Assembly: GCA_041665785.1 (NCBI GenBank)
Contig: JBAYIE010000007.1
Location: 45,379 to 109,378 of the forward strand
Reading direction: 5' to 3'
DNA from: JBAYIE01 sp041665785
Lineage (GTDB): Bacteria > Bacteroidota > Bacteroidia > UKL13-3
Length of the DNA: 64,000 nt
The number at the start of each line of letters is the position of its first letter. Within the stretch, counting starts at the first letter, position 1. A program made the position numbers and the translations under genes. Positions 34,942 through 44,369 of the stretch are shown here, one piece after another. Under the pieces are notes generated by a model. The model was not told where the DNA came from. It searched no databases and saw only the letters and a program-made list of their open reading frames with translations.

Positions 34942-37900
34942 ATGAAACCTAAATTAACCCTACTCTTTTTTCTGACGCTGGCTTCCTGGAGGCTGGATGC
35001 GCAGATCGCCGATGCATTTAACGATGGTAATTTTCTCAATCCGCTGTGGATAGGAGATACATCTTCCTTTGCCATCAACAGCAGTGAGCAAATGCAATTG
35101 AAAGCGGCTCAGGCCGGCGAGTATTCTGTGGCCACGGCTATTTCCGTTTACCCCATACAGGAATGGCAATGCTGGGTACGCAATGCTTTTAGTCCAAGCA
35201 CTCAAAATTTTACCCGGATCTATTTGCTCAGCGATACATCCAACCTGGCAACAGCTTTAAATGGGTATTATATTCAGTTGGGTGGAGTAACCGGTAATTC
35301 GGATTCCATTACATTGTACCGGCAAACGGGATATCAGCGTGTGCGCATTGCAGCAGGCCGTCCGGCTACCCTTGGTAAAAGCAACAACAGAGTCCGGTTA
35401 AAAATAATCCGGGATGCAGCGCAATGGGTCATTTACAGCGATAGCAGTGGTGGTACTCAATTTACGATTGAAGCAGTGGGCTATGATGGTACCCCTGCGC
35501 CAGGTACCTGGATGGGCATGTATTGCAAAACAACGGTCGGCAATACACAGAATTTTTATCTGGATGATGTTTATGCCGGTCCCGTACAAATAGACACTAT
35601 TCCTCCGCAGCTTACCGGATTGGAAATCCTGCAACCGGATTTGATAAAACTCAATTTTTCTGAACCTGTTGATTCCATCGCCGCCAAAAGTGTATTGCAA
35701 TTCAAAGTAAATCCGGGAAACATACACCCGCAAGAGATAAAATGGGATTATCCGGATTCAAAATCGGTGCGGCTCAAATTTGATTCAGCCTTTCAAAACA
35801 AACAAACCTATCATGTATACTTATCGGACATACGCGATACGGCCGGAAATAGTATGACAGCACCGGGCATTCCGTTCACTTTTTTTGAAGCGCAACTATA
35901 CGATGTTCTGATTTCGGAATGGATGGCAGATCCATCGCCTCCGGTAGATTTACCTGAACAAGAATATGTGGAATTGTACAATGCATCCGGCATTACCCTC
36001 AATCTGGAAGGATGGACTTTAACGGATGGAAGCAGCAAAGCTACGTTTCCTTTATGCACTGTTGCAGCCGGAGAAAGCATTATCGTTTGTCCGGTATTGG
36101 TTCAAAGTCAGTTTTCGGGTTTTGGAAGGGCTGTGGGGTTAAATTATTTTCCATCGCTGAACAATACGGGAGATGAATTGATATTGAAAAGTCGTTTGGG
36201 AAAAATCATACACCAGGTTAATTATACAAAGGAATGGTTTTCAAACCCTGAAAAGGCGGAAGGAGGATGGAGCCTGGAAATGATCAATCCCCACAATGTC
36301 TGTCAGGGTCGCTACAATTATCGAGCGTCTGTTCATACGAACGGAGGCACACCCGGTCAGCAAAATTCGATCTGGAGTGAGGCGAGAGATTCCAGTGCAC
36401 CCCAACTGACCGAAGTGCAGGTAACAGACAGCATACAGCTTCTCTTAAGGTTTGACGAAGTGATGGACAGTCTTGCGATGCAACAAAGCGTTTGGCAACT
36501 GGATGAAGATGTAACTATACTTAATCGCTTTGTAACCGGTGAAAGCCGGGATAGTTTATGGCTTCAGATAACCCCACTCAAACACGCAACCTATTATACA
36601 TTGAGTGGAAACGGGATACGCGATTGCAGCGGCAATACTTCCAACAGTATACAAACTGCCTTTGAATTTTTACAACCGGAACCTGCAATCCGGAACGATA
36701 TCGTCATCAGTGAAATTATGGCTGATCCTGAGTTAGCTTCATCGCTACCCGATTGTGAGTATATTGAATTATTTAATCGCAGCGATAAAGTAATCTCACT
36801 CGAAGGCTGGACTTTCTGGTCGGGTTTGTCTTTTTGTCAATTCGGAAAACGCTTGTTGAAACCCGATAGCTTTTTAGTTATCACCTCATCTGGCAACGAA
36901 TATTTATTTTCGGGCAAACCGGTGATGGGTGCAGTGGCATTTCCTGCTCTGGCCAATAGCGGAGCACAATTGGTGCTGCGCAATGCAAGCGGAAAATTGA
37001 TATTTCAGATAAAATATTCCAGTGCATGGTATCGGCATACCATCAAGGAAAAAGGTGGATGGAGTTTGGAAATGCGGGATGCAAACAATGCCTGCGGAGG
37101 AGAAGAAAACTGGAGTGTTTCGGAAGACCCAACAGGTGGTACACCGGGGCGACAGAATTCTATACAAGGTTTTTTACCGGATCTGTTTGCACCTGAAATC
37201 ACATCAATTTATCCGATCGATAGTCTTCAGCTCGAAGTACGTTTTAATGAATCAATGGAAGTTTTGGGATTGCAACAACTCAGTAATTATGAGATCCAGC
37301 CGGAAATAAAAATTATACTGGCATCACCGGTAGAACCTGAATTGCGGGCTGTACGTCTCTTACTGAATCAACCATTGAAATCAGAAACTGTTTACCGGAT
37401 AAAAATTTCGAATGGAGCAGATTGTGCAGGCAACTTGCTGAACGAACAGAATACATATACGTTTGAATTGCCTGTGGAATTGGAAGCCGGTAATTTGGCC
37501 ATCAACGAGATATTATTCAACCCGTATGCAGAGGGATCTGATTTTTTAGAAGTAGTGAACACAAGTGTAAAGTGGATAGATTTAAAGAATGTGCTGGTTG
37601 CAAATTTAAATGATGATGGAACCATACATGAGGCAATTCATCTGCGTGAAGACGGGTGGCTGATGCAGCCGGGAGAATATCTGGTATTCGCTGCAAATCC
37701 ATCAGATATCTGCAACCGTTACGTTACTCCATCCAAAGGATCGGTACTTCCGTGTGAATTACCTTCTATGAACGACGACGAAGGAGCAGTATTATTAATG
37801 AAGGGTGCAGATTTACGTCTCGACGAAGTGCATTATTCAGAAAAAATGCATTTTGCCCTGCTCGACAATCCGGAAGGTGTTAGCCTGGAAAGAATAGCAT

Positions 37901-38325
37901 TAAACCGACCTTCCAACGACATCACCAATTGGTCGTCGGCAGCATCCACTGCAGGTTACGCCACTCCCGGAGCCGTTAATTCACAATACTATCAGGCAGA
38001 GAATAAGACCGGAATCATGCAGGTTGATCCATTGGTATTTTCACCTGACAACGATGGTTACCACGATCAGGTGCATTTTCAGTTTCAATTGCCAGCCGAT
38101 GGATATGCAGGTACCATTCATATTTTTAACGATGCGGGTGTTCTTGTAAAAACATTATTGCACAATAGCCTGATGGGCTCAAATAGTCAGTTGAATTGGA
38201 ATGGATTGAATGAAGAAGGTAAACCTGCAGCATCCGGCATTTATATAGTTTATCTGGAAGCCTTTAACCTGAAGGGTAAAGTTTTGCAGGAGAAAAAATC
38301 GTTTGCGCTGGGTGTGCGTTTCTGA
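34942..38325 (+). CDS. Giant secreted protein with three lamin-tail domains and a gliding-type C-terminus
   Basis: An 1127-residue exported protein. The signal peptide ends at SWRLDAQ. A LamG-like N-terminal domain (about 25-215) is followed by alternating Ig-like modules (DTIPPQLTGLEILQPDLIKL, APQLTEVQVTDSIQLLLRF, APEITSIYPIDSLQLEVRF) and three lamin-tail domains (DVLISEWMADPSPP, DIVISEIMADPELA, NLAINEILFNPYAE). The C-terminal 90 residues are a FlgD-like/gliding-associated domain (FSPDNDGYHDQVHFQFQL to SGIYIVYLEAFN). This is probably a T9SS cargo exposed at the surface. Related proteins are annotated as lamin-tail-domain or nuclease-associated, but no catalytic domain is visible. Its stop abuts that of the convergent gene. 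Confidence 0.85.
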   Translation: MKPKLTLLFFLTLASWRLDAQIADAFNDGNFLNPLWIGDTSSFAINSSEQMQLKAAQAGEYSVATAISVYPIQEWQCWVRNAFSPSTQNFTRIYLLSDTSNLATALNGYYIQLGGVTGNSDSITLYRQTGYQRVRIAAGRPATLGKSNNRVRLKIIRDAAQWVIYSDSSGGTQFTIEAVGYDGTPAPGTWMGMYCKTTVGNTQNFYLDDVYAGPVQIDTIPPQLTGLEILQPDLIKLNFSEPVDSIAAKSVLQFKVNPGNIHPQEIKWDYPDSKSVRLKFDSAFQNKQTYHVYLSDIRDTAGNSMTAPGIPFTFFEAQLYDVLISEWMADPSPPVDLPEQEYVELYNASGITLNLEGWTLTDGSSKATFPLCTVAAGESIIVCPVLVQSQFSGFGRAVGLNYFPSLNNTGDELILKSRLGKIIHQVNYTKEWFSNPEKAEGGWSLEMINPHNVCQGRYNYRASVHTNGGTPGQQNSIWSEARDSSAPQLTEVQVTDSIQLLLRFDEVMDSLAMQQSVWQLDEDVTILNRFVTGESRDSLWLQITPLKHATYYTLSGNGIRDCSGNTSNSIQTAFEFLQPEPAIRNDIVISEIMADPELASSLPDCEYIELFNRSDKVISLEGWTFWSGLSFCQFGKRLLKPDSFLVITSSGNEYLFSGKPVMGAVAFPALANSGAQLVLRNASGKLIFQIKYSSAWYRHTIKEKGGWSLEMRDANNACGGEENWSVSEDPTGGTPGRQNSIQGFLPDLFAPEITSIYPIDSLQLEVRFNESMEVLGLQQLSNYEIQPEIKIILASPVEPELRAVRLLLNQPLKSETVYRIKISNGADCAGNLLNEQNTYTFELPVELEAGNLAINEILFNPYAEGSDFLEVVNTSVKWIDLKNVLVANLNDDGTIHEAIHLREDGWLMQPGEYLVFAANPSDICNRYVTPSKGSVLPCELPSMNDDEGAVLLMKGADLRLDEVHYSEKMHFALLDNPEGVSLERIALNRPSNDITNWSSAASTAGYATPGAVNSQYYQAENKTGIMQVDPLVFSPDNDGYHDQVHFQFQLPADGYAGTIHIFNDAGVLVKTLLHNSLMGSNSQLNWNGLNEEGKPAASGIYIVYLEAFNLKGKVLQEKKSFALGVRF

Positions 38326-38565
38326 TCAGATCAATTTTCCAATGCAGGCAAATTTCAGGATCACCGATTGACTATGCGGTGCATCGCGCAATTCTTCGGT
38401 AAGATCCTGACCGGCCCAATGTTCATAATGCTGACCTCGCCGCCATAACCGACTCGAGGTAACATCGTATATCAATCCCTGGAATGCAATCCAGATTTCT
38501 TCACGGTCTTGTCCGTTGCGTAATGCAAGTTGATTACGGGTGTACCCGGGAAGTTCGGCCGACAT
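38326..38565 (-). CDS. Small cytochrome b5-like heme/steroid-binding protein
   Basis: A 79-residue protein matching the bacterial cytochrome b5-like domain. LPGYTRNQLALRNGQ opens it, IWIAFQGLIYDVTSS is the first strand pair, and QHYEHWAGQDLTEELRDAPHS holds candidate axial histidines. The family binds heme or hydrophobic ligands. No membrane anchor is seen. Its start overlaps the last base of the asd stop codon region, so the two genes are probably co-transcribed, although no metabolic link is evident. Its stop and the stop of the convergent gene together form the palindrome TGATCA. Confidence 0.8.
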   Translation of the reverse strand: MSAELPGYTRNQLALRNGQDREEIWIAFQGLIYDVTSSRLWRRGQHYEHWAGQDLTEELRDAPHSQSVILKFACIGKLI

Positions 38566-39566
38566 TAACTTTTGGCAGATAAAAAACGGGTAGCAACGTA
38601 TTCGGCAATTTGAACAGCATTGGTTGCTGCTCCTTTGCGCAAATTATCCGATACAATCCACATATTGATGGTGTTGGGTGCTGTATCATCCAACCGCAAA
38701 CGACCTACAAAAACAGCATCTGAACCTTCGCTGTCAATTAGAGGCATAGGATATTGGGCATTTGCCGGATCATCTTTTACAATGATTCCGGAAGCATTGG
38801 ACAATACATTTCTGATTTCCTGAATGTTTAACGGTTTTTCAAATGTTGCATTCACGCTTTCGCTGTGTCCACCCATGGTGGGTATGCGCACACAGGTGGC
38901 GGTAAGGGCAATGGCATCATCCATCATGATCTTTTTGGTTTCCATGACCATTTTCATTTCTTCTTTGGTATATCCGTTCTCCAGAAAAACATCAATCTGT
39001 GGAATAGCATTTTTGTCGATGGGATAGGCGTAGGCCATTTCGCCCTGAATACCCGCGCGTTCGTTGTTGAGCTGATTTACTGCTTTAACGCCGGTGCCTG
39101 TAACCGATTGGTAAGTTGATACTACTACGCGTTTCAATCCGTATAATTTGTGAAGCGGATTCAAAACCATTACCATTTGAATGGTAGAACAATTCGGATT
39201 GGCAATGATGCGGTCTTCAGCAGTAAGTACAGCACTGTTGATTTCAGGAACCACCAGTTTTTTTTCGGGATGCATGCGCCACGCCGATGAATTATCGATC
39301 ACATACGTACCGTTCTCGGCAAATTTAGGAGCCCATTCGAGCGAAACACCCGAACCAGCTGAAAACAAAGCAATCTGAGGTTTGGCATCCACAGCCTGTT
39401 GGAGACTATGAATCACATATTCTTTTCCTTTAAAGGCCAGCTTCTTTCCAACCGACTTTTCCGATGCAACCGGAATCAATTCAGATACAGGGAAATTGCG
39501 CTCGGCGAGCACTTTTAACATAACGGTTCCTACCAATCCGGTAGCTCCAACAACAGCAACTTTCAT
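38565..39566 (-). CDS. asd: Aspartate-semialdehyde dehydrogenase
   Basis: Reduces aspartyl phosphate to aspartate semialdehyde, the branch point to lysine, diaminopimelate, threonine and methionine. The 333-residue protein has the NADP loop VAVVGATGLVGTVML, the catalytic C126 in NPNCSTIQ and the C-terminal catalytic segment VRIPTMGGHSESVNATF with its histidine. Cytosolic and of normal length. A perfect TATTTTTG -7 element (39571-39578) ends only about five bases before the ATG, which suggests a very short or absent leader. The next gene downstream is the b5-like gene. Confidence 0.97.
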   Translation of the reverse strand: MKVAVVGATGLVGTVMLKVLAERNFPVSELIPVASEKSVGKKLAFKGKEYVIHSLQQAVDAKPQIALFSAGSGVSLEWAPKFAENGTYVIDNSSAWRMHPEKKLVVPEINSAVLTAEDRIIANPNCSTIQMVMVLNPLHKLYGLKRVVVSTYQSVTGTGVKAVNQLNNERAGIQGEMAYAYPIDKNAIPQIDVFLENGYTKEEMKMVMETKKIMMDDAIALTATCVRIPTMGGHSESVNATFEKPLNIQEIRNVLSNASGIIVKDDPANAQYPMPLIDSEGSDAVFVGRLRLDDTAPNTINMWIVSDNLRKGAATNAVQIAEYVATRFLSAKS

Positions 39567-39570
39567 GGGG

Positions 39571-39578
39571 CAAAAATA
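39571..39578 (-). promoter_or_regulatory. -7 promoter element of asd
   Basis: On the minus strand TATTTTTG matches TAnnTTTG and sits directly before the asd ATG at 39566. I see no strong -33 element at the usual spacing. Confidence 0.5.
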
Positions 39579-39623
39579 ATCAAATTACGCAATTGTATTC
39601 TACAGAAGCGATACTTCGGGTCT

Positions 39624-40538
39624 TTAAAACAGATATCCGTATTCAACCGTAAATACATAGCTGCGGGTCAATCCATCGGGGCGGGTTTGACGTGCTTTGA
39701 GCGGACCACCTGCATTCACTTGCACGGTATGATGCGCATCGAACTGATAATCCATAAACAACGTACCGTTGAAGGTTAATCCCTGAGAACCGGTGATCTC
39801 TTTGGTTAATCCCGATAAATCGGTATACGTATCATTGGCAAGATGATAGATCGGTAAAACTCCGGGAGTAATTTTAAATTTTTTACCGGCCTGGATGGGA
39901 TAGGAAATGCGCAACATCAAATCGGGTTTACGCTGATAATGGTTGGTTGGGGTGAAGCTACTCAAGGCTGAAGCCGTAGGGTATAATTCAGAAAAAAAGG
40001 CATTTTTGTTTTGGGATAAAGGTTGCTGAAATCCGAGCACATATTGCACTTTTTTAAAGGCGAATGAATACCCGGCTATCAGATCATAGGTGCCTAAACT
40101 TGCTTGATAATCCATGGGTAAAGCCAGGTTGTTTTTCCTTTTATCTGCAAGCATAAGAGGAATTTTTATTCCCAACGTAAAGTTTCCTGATTTTTTGGTT
40201 TTGCGTGTGATATTCATGAAAAGATCAGATAAGCCGGATGTCGAAATTCCATTCCCGGATTGTGCCAATGCAGTCAGCTTACTTCCCCAGGTCCAGTTTT
40301 CTTTGAAGGTTTGATTGTATTCTACATAGGAACCAATGACCAGAATAGAATGATCGGCTTTACCAACGGAGACACCACTTTTTATTTGTCGTTTGTATTG
40401 CGGTTGATCTGTTTGTGTTTGCGGTTTTAAACTGTGCAACGTACAGATCCCGGCATCGCTGCAACCTTGCCCGTTAACAATTGTTATCTGTACAAAAAGG
40501 GCAATACCGAATAAGCAGAATATTGTACGTATATGCAT
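39624..40538 (-). CDS. Predicted outer-membrane transporter-like protein
   Basis: I chose the ATG at 40538 (MHIRTIFCLFGIALFV, 304 residues) because an in-frame start at 40571 would begin inside an inverted repeat. After the signal region (ending IVNGQG) there is a short Cys-containing segment (CSDAGICTLHSL). A beta-rich body follows that looks like a barrel (YVEYNQTFKENWTWGSKL, FTLGIKIPLML, YVFTVEYGYLF at the end). I do not recognise the family with certainty; it resembles porin-like or thiol-associated outer-membrane proteins. The substrate is unknown. Confidence 0.65.
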   Translation of the reverse strand: MHIRTIFCLFGIALFVQITIVNGQGCSDAGICTLHSLKPQTQTDQPQYKRQIKSGVSVGKADHSILVIGSYVEYNQTFKENWTWGSKLTALAQSGNGISTSGLSDLFMNITRKTKKSGNFTLGIKIPLMLADKRKNNLALPMDYQASLGTYDLIAGYSFAFKKVQYVLGFQQPLSQNKNAFFSELYPTASALSSFTPTNHYQRKPDLMLRISYPIQAGKKFKITPGVLPIYHLANDTYTDLSGLTKEITGSQGLTFNGTLFMDYQFDAHHTVQVNAGGPLKARQTRPDGLTRSYVFTVEYGYLF

Positions 40539-40554
40539 ATCAATTTTATTTTCC

Positions 40555-40580
40555 GTAGAGACGCGATTCATCGCGTCTCA
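40555..40580. repeat. REP-like hairpin
   Basis: GAGACGCGAT-TC-ATCGCGTCTC is a perfect 10-bp-arm hairpin (40558-40579) flanked by GTA and ACTA. Short GC-rich hairpins of the form GTAGAGACGCG...CGCGTCTC occur as interspersed repeats in several phyla. It is in the upstream region of the minus-strand barrel gene. Confidence 0.6.
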
Positions 40581-40649
40581 CTAACCCGCGACGTTATAAA
40601 TTCAACAAAATTCAAACGCCATTCATGGTGTTTGAATAAAGAAAATAAG

Positions 40650-41975
40650 TCATTCCTTTTTATCATTCAGATTCAATCCATACCAATCGATTTTCCGGGA
40701 GAAGTACATCACCAGGCCCAGAATTATAAATATGCCGATGCTTCCGATTAAGAGTGCATAATCCTGCAACTGGATGATCACAAAAATAAAGGTATATAAG
40801 ATAGTCAGAATGCCTGTAGTGAGTAAGGTTAATGTTCCCGATTTTAAAATGGCTTTTATATAACCTGCAATCAGCAGCAACGTTGCCAATGCCGATAGAA
40901 TAAAGGCCAGGTTAAATGACAGGTGTTCAGATACGGAAAGCAGAAGGGAATAGAAAATAATCAATGCAATCCCCACCAGAATGTATTGAACCGGATGAAT
41001 GAAAATCTTATTCAATACCTCGATAAAGAAAAATACAAGAAAGGTGAATCCAATAAAGAGAATAGCATAACGAATAGATCGATGTGTTTTTTGATAACTG
41101 TCGACCGGAAGCAACAGGTCAATACCAAATGCAGAACTACTCACTGTATACCTGTTGCCCGTCCATTGTTGCGGATAATTCCGGTTTAGATGCAATATGT
41201 TCCATTGGGCGGCAAATCCCTTTTCAGAAACTTCACGGCTGTCGGGTAGAAAGGCTCCGTTAAAGCTCGGGTTGGGCCAATCAGACTTTAAATCAATATT
41301 GGTTACTTTTCCTACAGGAGTAAAATATAAAAGTTGACTGCCTTTAATATCCAGACTAAAATTAAAACGGTATAACGAACTATCTGCCGGATCAATTTTT
41401 ACCCTGGCATTGATCCCGCTGCTGACCAAATCGTTGGAGGCCACACCCGGATTGAAAGAAATAAGGTCATTGTTCCAGTTTAATTTTACCTCTTCTTCTA
41501 TACCTCTCAAATCATTTATACCCACCACAAATTCGGCATTATCGAACAGCATATTTTGGGGTTGAATGTCTAATCCGGTGAGGTCTATTTTATTGAATTC
41601 TCCGGAAATATTCAGGGTGGAATTATACACTACAATTTCATAAATCCCCCGGGTTCTTTTTTCGGGTTGGATATTTCCGGTAATCTTAAGCTGCGTAGGC
41701 AAAACATGAAGGTAATCCTTTACCTGAACCAATTTCTCAGGCGCACCTTTTTGGGAAATTTCTTTCACATACCTGTAATAAGGAATGGAAATAAACGGAC
41801 CGGTAAGCGTTTGTTCCTCACCCCATTTTGAACTCACTTCTTTGATCGCCTGATTTTGCGTATGCTCCCGTTCAGCAATCAGGTCACCAATCATGGCTGT
41901 AGGTATGAGCAATAACAATGCAATAAGCACAATGGCTCCCACCTTTAACGGGATATTGGTTTTGAGTGATTTCAT
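40650..41975 (-). CDS. creD: CreD-family inner-membrane protein
   Basis: A 441-residue protein with an N-terminal membrane helix (VGAIVLIALLLLIPTAMIGDLIAERE). A large extracytoplasmic domain (about 35-300) contains YLHVLPTQLKITGNIQPEKRTRGIYEIVVY, typical of the family. Five or so helices follow at the C-terminus (about 305-430). CreD is known in Enterobacteria as an inner-membrane protein of the Cre regulon linked to envelope integrity and colicin tolerance. Its biochemical activity is unknown. It is not directly next to a creBC-like pair here, although a histidine kinase gene lies 233 bases upstream on the same strand. Confidence 0.88.
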   Translation of the reverse strand: MKSLKTNIPLKVGAIVLIALLLLIPTAMIGDLIAEREHTQNQAIKEVSSKWGEEQTLTGPFISIPYYRYVKEISQKGAPEKLVQVKDYLHVLPTQLKITGNIQPEKRTRGIYEIVVYNSTLNISGEFNKIDLTGLDIQPQNMLFDNAEFVVGINDLRGIEEEVKLNWNNDLISFNPGVASNDLVSSGINARVKIDPADSSLYRFNFSLDIKGSQLLYFTPVGKVTNIDLKSDWPNPSFNGAFLPDSREVSEKGFAAQWNILHLNRNYPQQWTGNRYTVSSSAFGIDLLLPVDSYQKTHRSIRYAILFIGFTFLVFFFIEVLNKIFIHPVQYILVGIALIIFYSLLLSVSEHLSFNLAFILSALATLLLIAGYIKAILKSGTLTLLTTGILTILYTFIFVIIQLQDYALLIGSIGIFIILGLVMYFSRKIDWYGLNLNDKKE

Positions 41976-42208
41976 GGATTAAAATTATATTTATTTAATG
42001 ATGGTACCTTAAATTTATTGCTAAAGTTATATTGAACCGGTATATCAGCTATTCAGCCTGCATGGAATTATTTAACTGGTATAAGAACGGAGTATGTTTT
42101 AAAAGCGTATGAAGGCAAAAATATATTATGCTTCTTTTAGTATTCTAATAAAACATGGATCAGAAATCTGTCGAAATACATTGAATGAAATATTCAAACT
42201 CAAACAGG

Positions 42209-43360
42209 TTAACTTTTCAAAACAATCCGGAATGTAGTACCTCGGCCAGGAGCAGATTCCTTGATAAATATTTTCCCTTTGTGGTATTCTTCAATGATGC
42301 GTTTGGCCAGCGATAACCCTAAGCCCCAGCCTCGTTTTTTTGTGGTGTATCCCGGTTTGAAAACAGTCTTAAATTTCGAATTCGGTATGCCTTTTCCCGA
42401 ATCGGTAATATCGATCCATACCTGTTTGTCGGAAGATTTAATTTCAACCTGAATGGTACCCATGCCCGACATAGCATCCATCGCATTTTTACAGATATTT
42501 TCTATAACCCATTCAAATAAGGGAATATTGAGTTCTACCTGAATGGGGGAAGTCGGAGGCAATAAGGTAAATTGAATTTTGGATGAAGCACGCGATTGCA
42601 AATAAGATATAGCGTTGCTCAACACCTCATGCAGGTTTTCCTCTTTCAGTACAGGCTCGGAACCTATTTTCGAGAAACGTTCTGCAATCAATTCAAGCCG
42701 GGTTACATCTTTGGAGAGCTCTTCAATGGTCTCAGCCTGCTGGCCGGTAGCCTGATCCTGCAACAACTGGATCCATCCGTGCAGCGACGAAATCGGGGTG
42801 CCCAGCTGATGAGCGGTTTCTTTGCTCATGCCTACCCAAACGCGGTTTTGTTCGGCCTTGCGCGAAGAACTGAATGCCAGATAAGCAACCAGAATAAACA
42901 ATGCAATTACGGTAAGCTGATAATAGGGATATTCTTTGAGCTGAGTGAGGATGATGGAATTTTTATAATAGAGATAATTGTACCGTTTATGCTCTTCGTC
43001 GTATAAAATCCGGATCGGTTCGTGTTGTTCTTTCATTTCCTCCAACTGACGCGCCAGGTAAACCGGGTTTTTTTCGCGAGCTGTGTCCAGGTTTCGCGAA
43101 GCAGTAATCTGACCCTCATCATCCACCAGAATCACCGGAATCGTTTCGTTGTCTTTGATGATGCCCAACATGAAGTCGAAATTCCCTTCAGCGGTAATCA
43201 ACGCCTTGGTAGCATTGGCCCAGAGTAATACCTTTTTTTCTTCCTCGGCTGCCAGCTTGTTTACCAGATTTTGTGTATACCAAAGCGACACCCCGCCAAT
43301 GGCAATGGCCAGCATCAGGAGGGCCCGTTTCCACCATATTTTTTGTTCGTATGTGCGCAT
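42209..43360 (-). CDS. Sensor histidine kinase
   Basis: A 383-residue kinase with two membrane helices (about 12-29 and 148-164) around an approximately 115-residue periplasmic sensor. The HisKA box is SKETAHQLGTPISSLHGW with H184. The ATPase domain has the N-box ENICKNAMDAM, G1 DSGKGIP and G2 GWGLGLSLAKRII. No response regulator is adjacent, so it is an orphan kinase whose partner must be elsewhere. The start region and N-terminus look complete. Confidence 0.92.
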   Translation of the reverse strand: MRTYEQKIWWKRALLMLAIAIGGVSLWYTQNLVNKLAAEEEKKVLLWANATKALITAEGNFDFMLGIIKDNETIPVILVDDEGQITASRNLDTAREKNPVYLARQLEEMKEQHEPIRILYDEEHKRYNYLYYKNSIILTQLKEYPYYQLTVIALFILVAYLAFSSSRKAEQNRVWVGMSKETAHQLGTPISSLHGWIQLLQDQATGQQAETIEELSKDVTRLELIAERFSKIGSEPVLKEENLHEVLSNAISYLQSRASSKIQFTLLPPTSPIQVELNIPLFEWVIENICKNAMDAMSGMGTIQVEIKSSDKQVWIDITDSGKGIPNSKFKTVFKPGYTTKKRGWGLGLSLAKRIIEEYHKGKIFIKESAPGRGTTFRIVLKS

Positions 43361-43397
43361 GCGCTTATTTCAAATATAGGACAATTATAGAGAGAGA

Positions 43398-43600
43398 AAT
43401 TACGAAGTACGAATTACGAAGTACAAAGTGCCAGACCCGGGCATGAATGCTAAACATGAAGGTAATCCTACCCATTAACCATTAACGAATAACCATTAGC
43501 TAAAAAGGAGTCGCGCATTCGGAGATGCGCTGTATCCTCCCTTGAAGGAGAATCTCCCAAACCATTAACCCAATAACCATTAACCAATAACTAATAACAT
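43398..43600. repeat. Low-complexity repeat region with REP-like hairpin
   Basis: The block starts with a 14-bp near-tandem pair (AATTACGAAGTACG and AATTACGAAGTACA, 43398-43425). It then has several TAACCATTAACGAATAACC-like units around 43475-43500 and 43561-43598. Between them is a perfect hairpin GCGCAT-TCGGAG-ATGCGC (43513-43530). The same TAA-rich unit recurs at 56190-56340. No gene is visible. Confidence 0.6.
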
Positions 43601-43608
43601 TATCCCCC

Positions 43609-43616
43609 TATCTTCG
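43609..43616 (+). promoter_or_regulatory. -7 promoter element of the cyclase-family gene
   Basis: TATCTTCG, one mismatch from TAnnTTTG, lies nine bases before the ATG at 43626. The adjacent TATCCCC at 43601 resembles half of the island dyad, but the right arm is missing, so I do not count it as a site. Confidence 0.45.
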
Positions 43617-43625
43617 CATTAACGA

Positions 43626-44369
43626 ATGATACAAACTTTTATTGAGTGGGGAGGCAAAAAGTATTGGTGCAATTTGCGCCTGCCTGTAGATATATCGATT
43701 CCTTTGCACAGCGGCAGCGCAAACCCCAATGCGTTTGGAATTCCATTTCCTGAATTTTCACCACTGAAGGCCGACGGTTTTATAGGATCTGTGGCGCAGG
43801 GTGGGAGTGTGAATTGCGAGAATCTCCTGATCAATCCACATGGAAACGGAACCCATACCGAATGTGCCGGGCATATTTCAAAAGAGCGAATCACCATTCA
43901 TCAATGCCTGAAACAATTCTTTTTTCTGGTGAAAGTAATTTCGGTTACGCCGGTGAATAATTGTATAACGCTCGCATCCGTTAAAGAGCAGTTAATCGAA
44001 ATACCCGAAGCCATCCTGATCCGTACACTCCCTAATTATGTTTCCAAACTGACCAATAACTATTCGGGAAATAATCCGGCATATTTTGAACCTGCTTTGT
44101 GTACGTATTTGGCACTCAACGGTGTGAAACACTTGCTTACCGATTTACCCTCAGTAGATCCTGAGCACGATGAAGGTAAATTAGCAGCACACCACGAATT
44201 CTGGCAATATCCGCACAATACGCGGATGGATGCAACGATTACCGAAATGGTGTATGTGGACGATACGCTGGAAGATGGCTTGTATTTACTCAATCTGCAA
44301 ATCGCTTCCATTGAAAGCGATGCAAGTCCAAGCAAACCGGTTTTATTTAAATTGATACATGCGGTATAA
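43626..44369 (+). CDS. Cyclase-family (kynurenine formamidase-like) metal hydrolase
   Basis: A 247-residue cytosolic protein of the Cyclase/arylformamidase superfamily. The metal motif HGNGTHTECAGH is the family's HxGTHxDxxxH with Glu in place of the usual Asp. A second acidic segment follows (LLTDLPSVDPEHDEGKLAAHHEFW). These enzymes hydrolyse formyl or ring amide bonds, for example in tryptophan degradation. No kynurenine-pathway gene is adjacent, so the substrate is uncertain. It overlaps rluD by 11 bases. Confidence 0.82.
   Translation: MIQTFIEWGGKKYWCNLRLPVDISIPLHSGSANPNAFGIPFPEFSPLKADGFIGSVAQGGSVNCENLLINPHGNGTHTECAGHISKERITIHQCLKQFFFLVKVISVTPVNNCITLASVKEQLIEIPEAILIRTLPNYVSKLTNNYSGNNPAYFEPALCTYLALNGVKHLLTDLPSVDPEHDEGKLAAHHEFWQYPHNTRMDATITEMVYVDDTLEDGLYLLNLQIASIESDASPSKPVLFKLIHAV

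Noticed and set aside
42107..42235. Small plus-strand frame MKAKIYYASF... of about 40 codons
   Set aside because: It runs into the 3' end of the kinase gene, has no clear promoter or family features and looks like chance.
43601..43630. A seventh copy of the island dyad (TATCCCC upstream of 43626)
   Set aside because: Only the left arm matches; the right arm is TCGCATT and the -7 element overlaps the dyad spacer, so the geometry is wrong.
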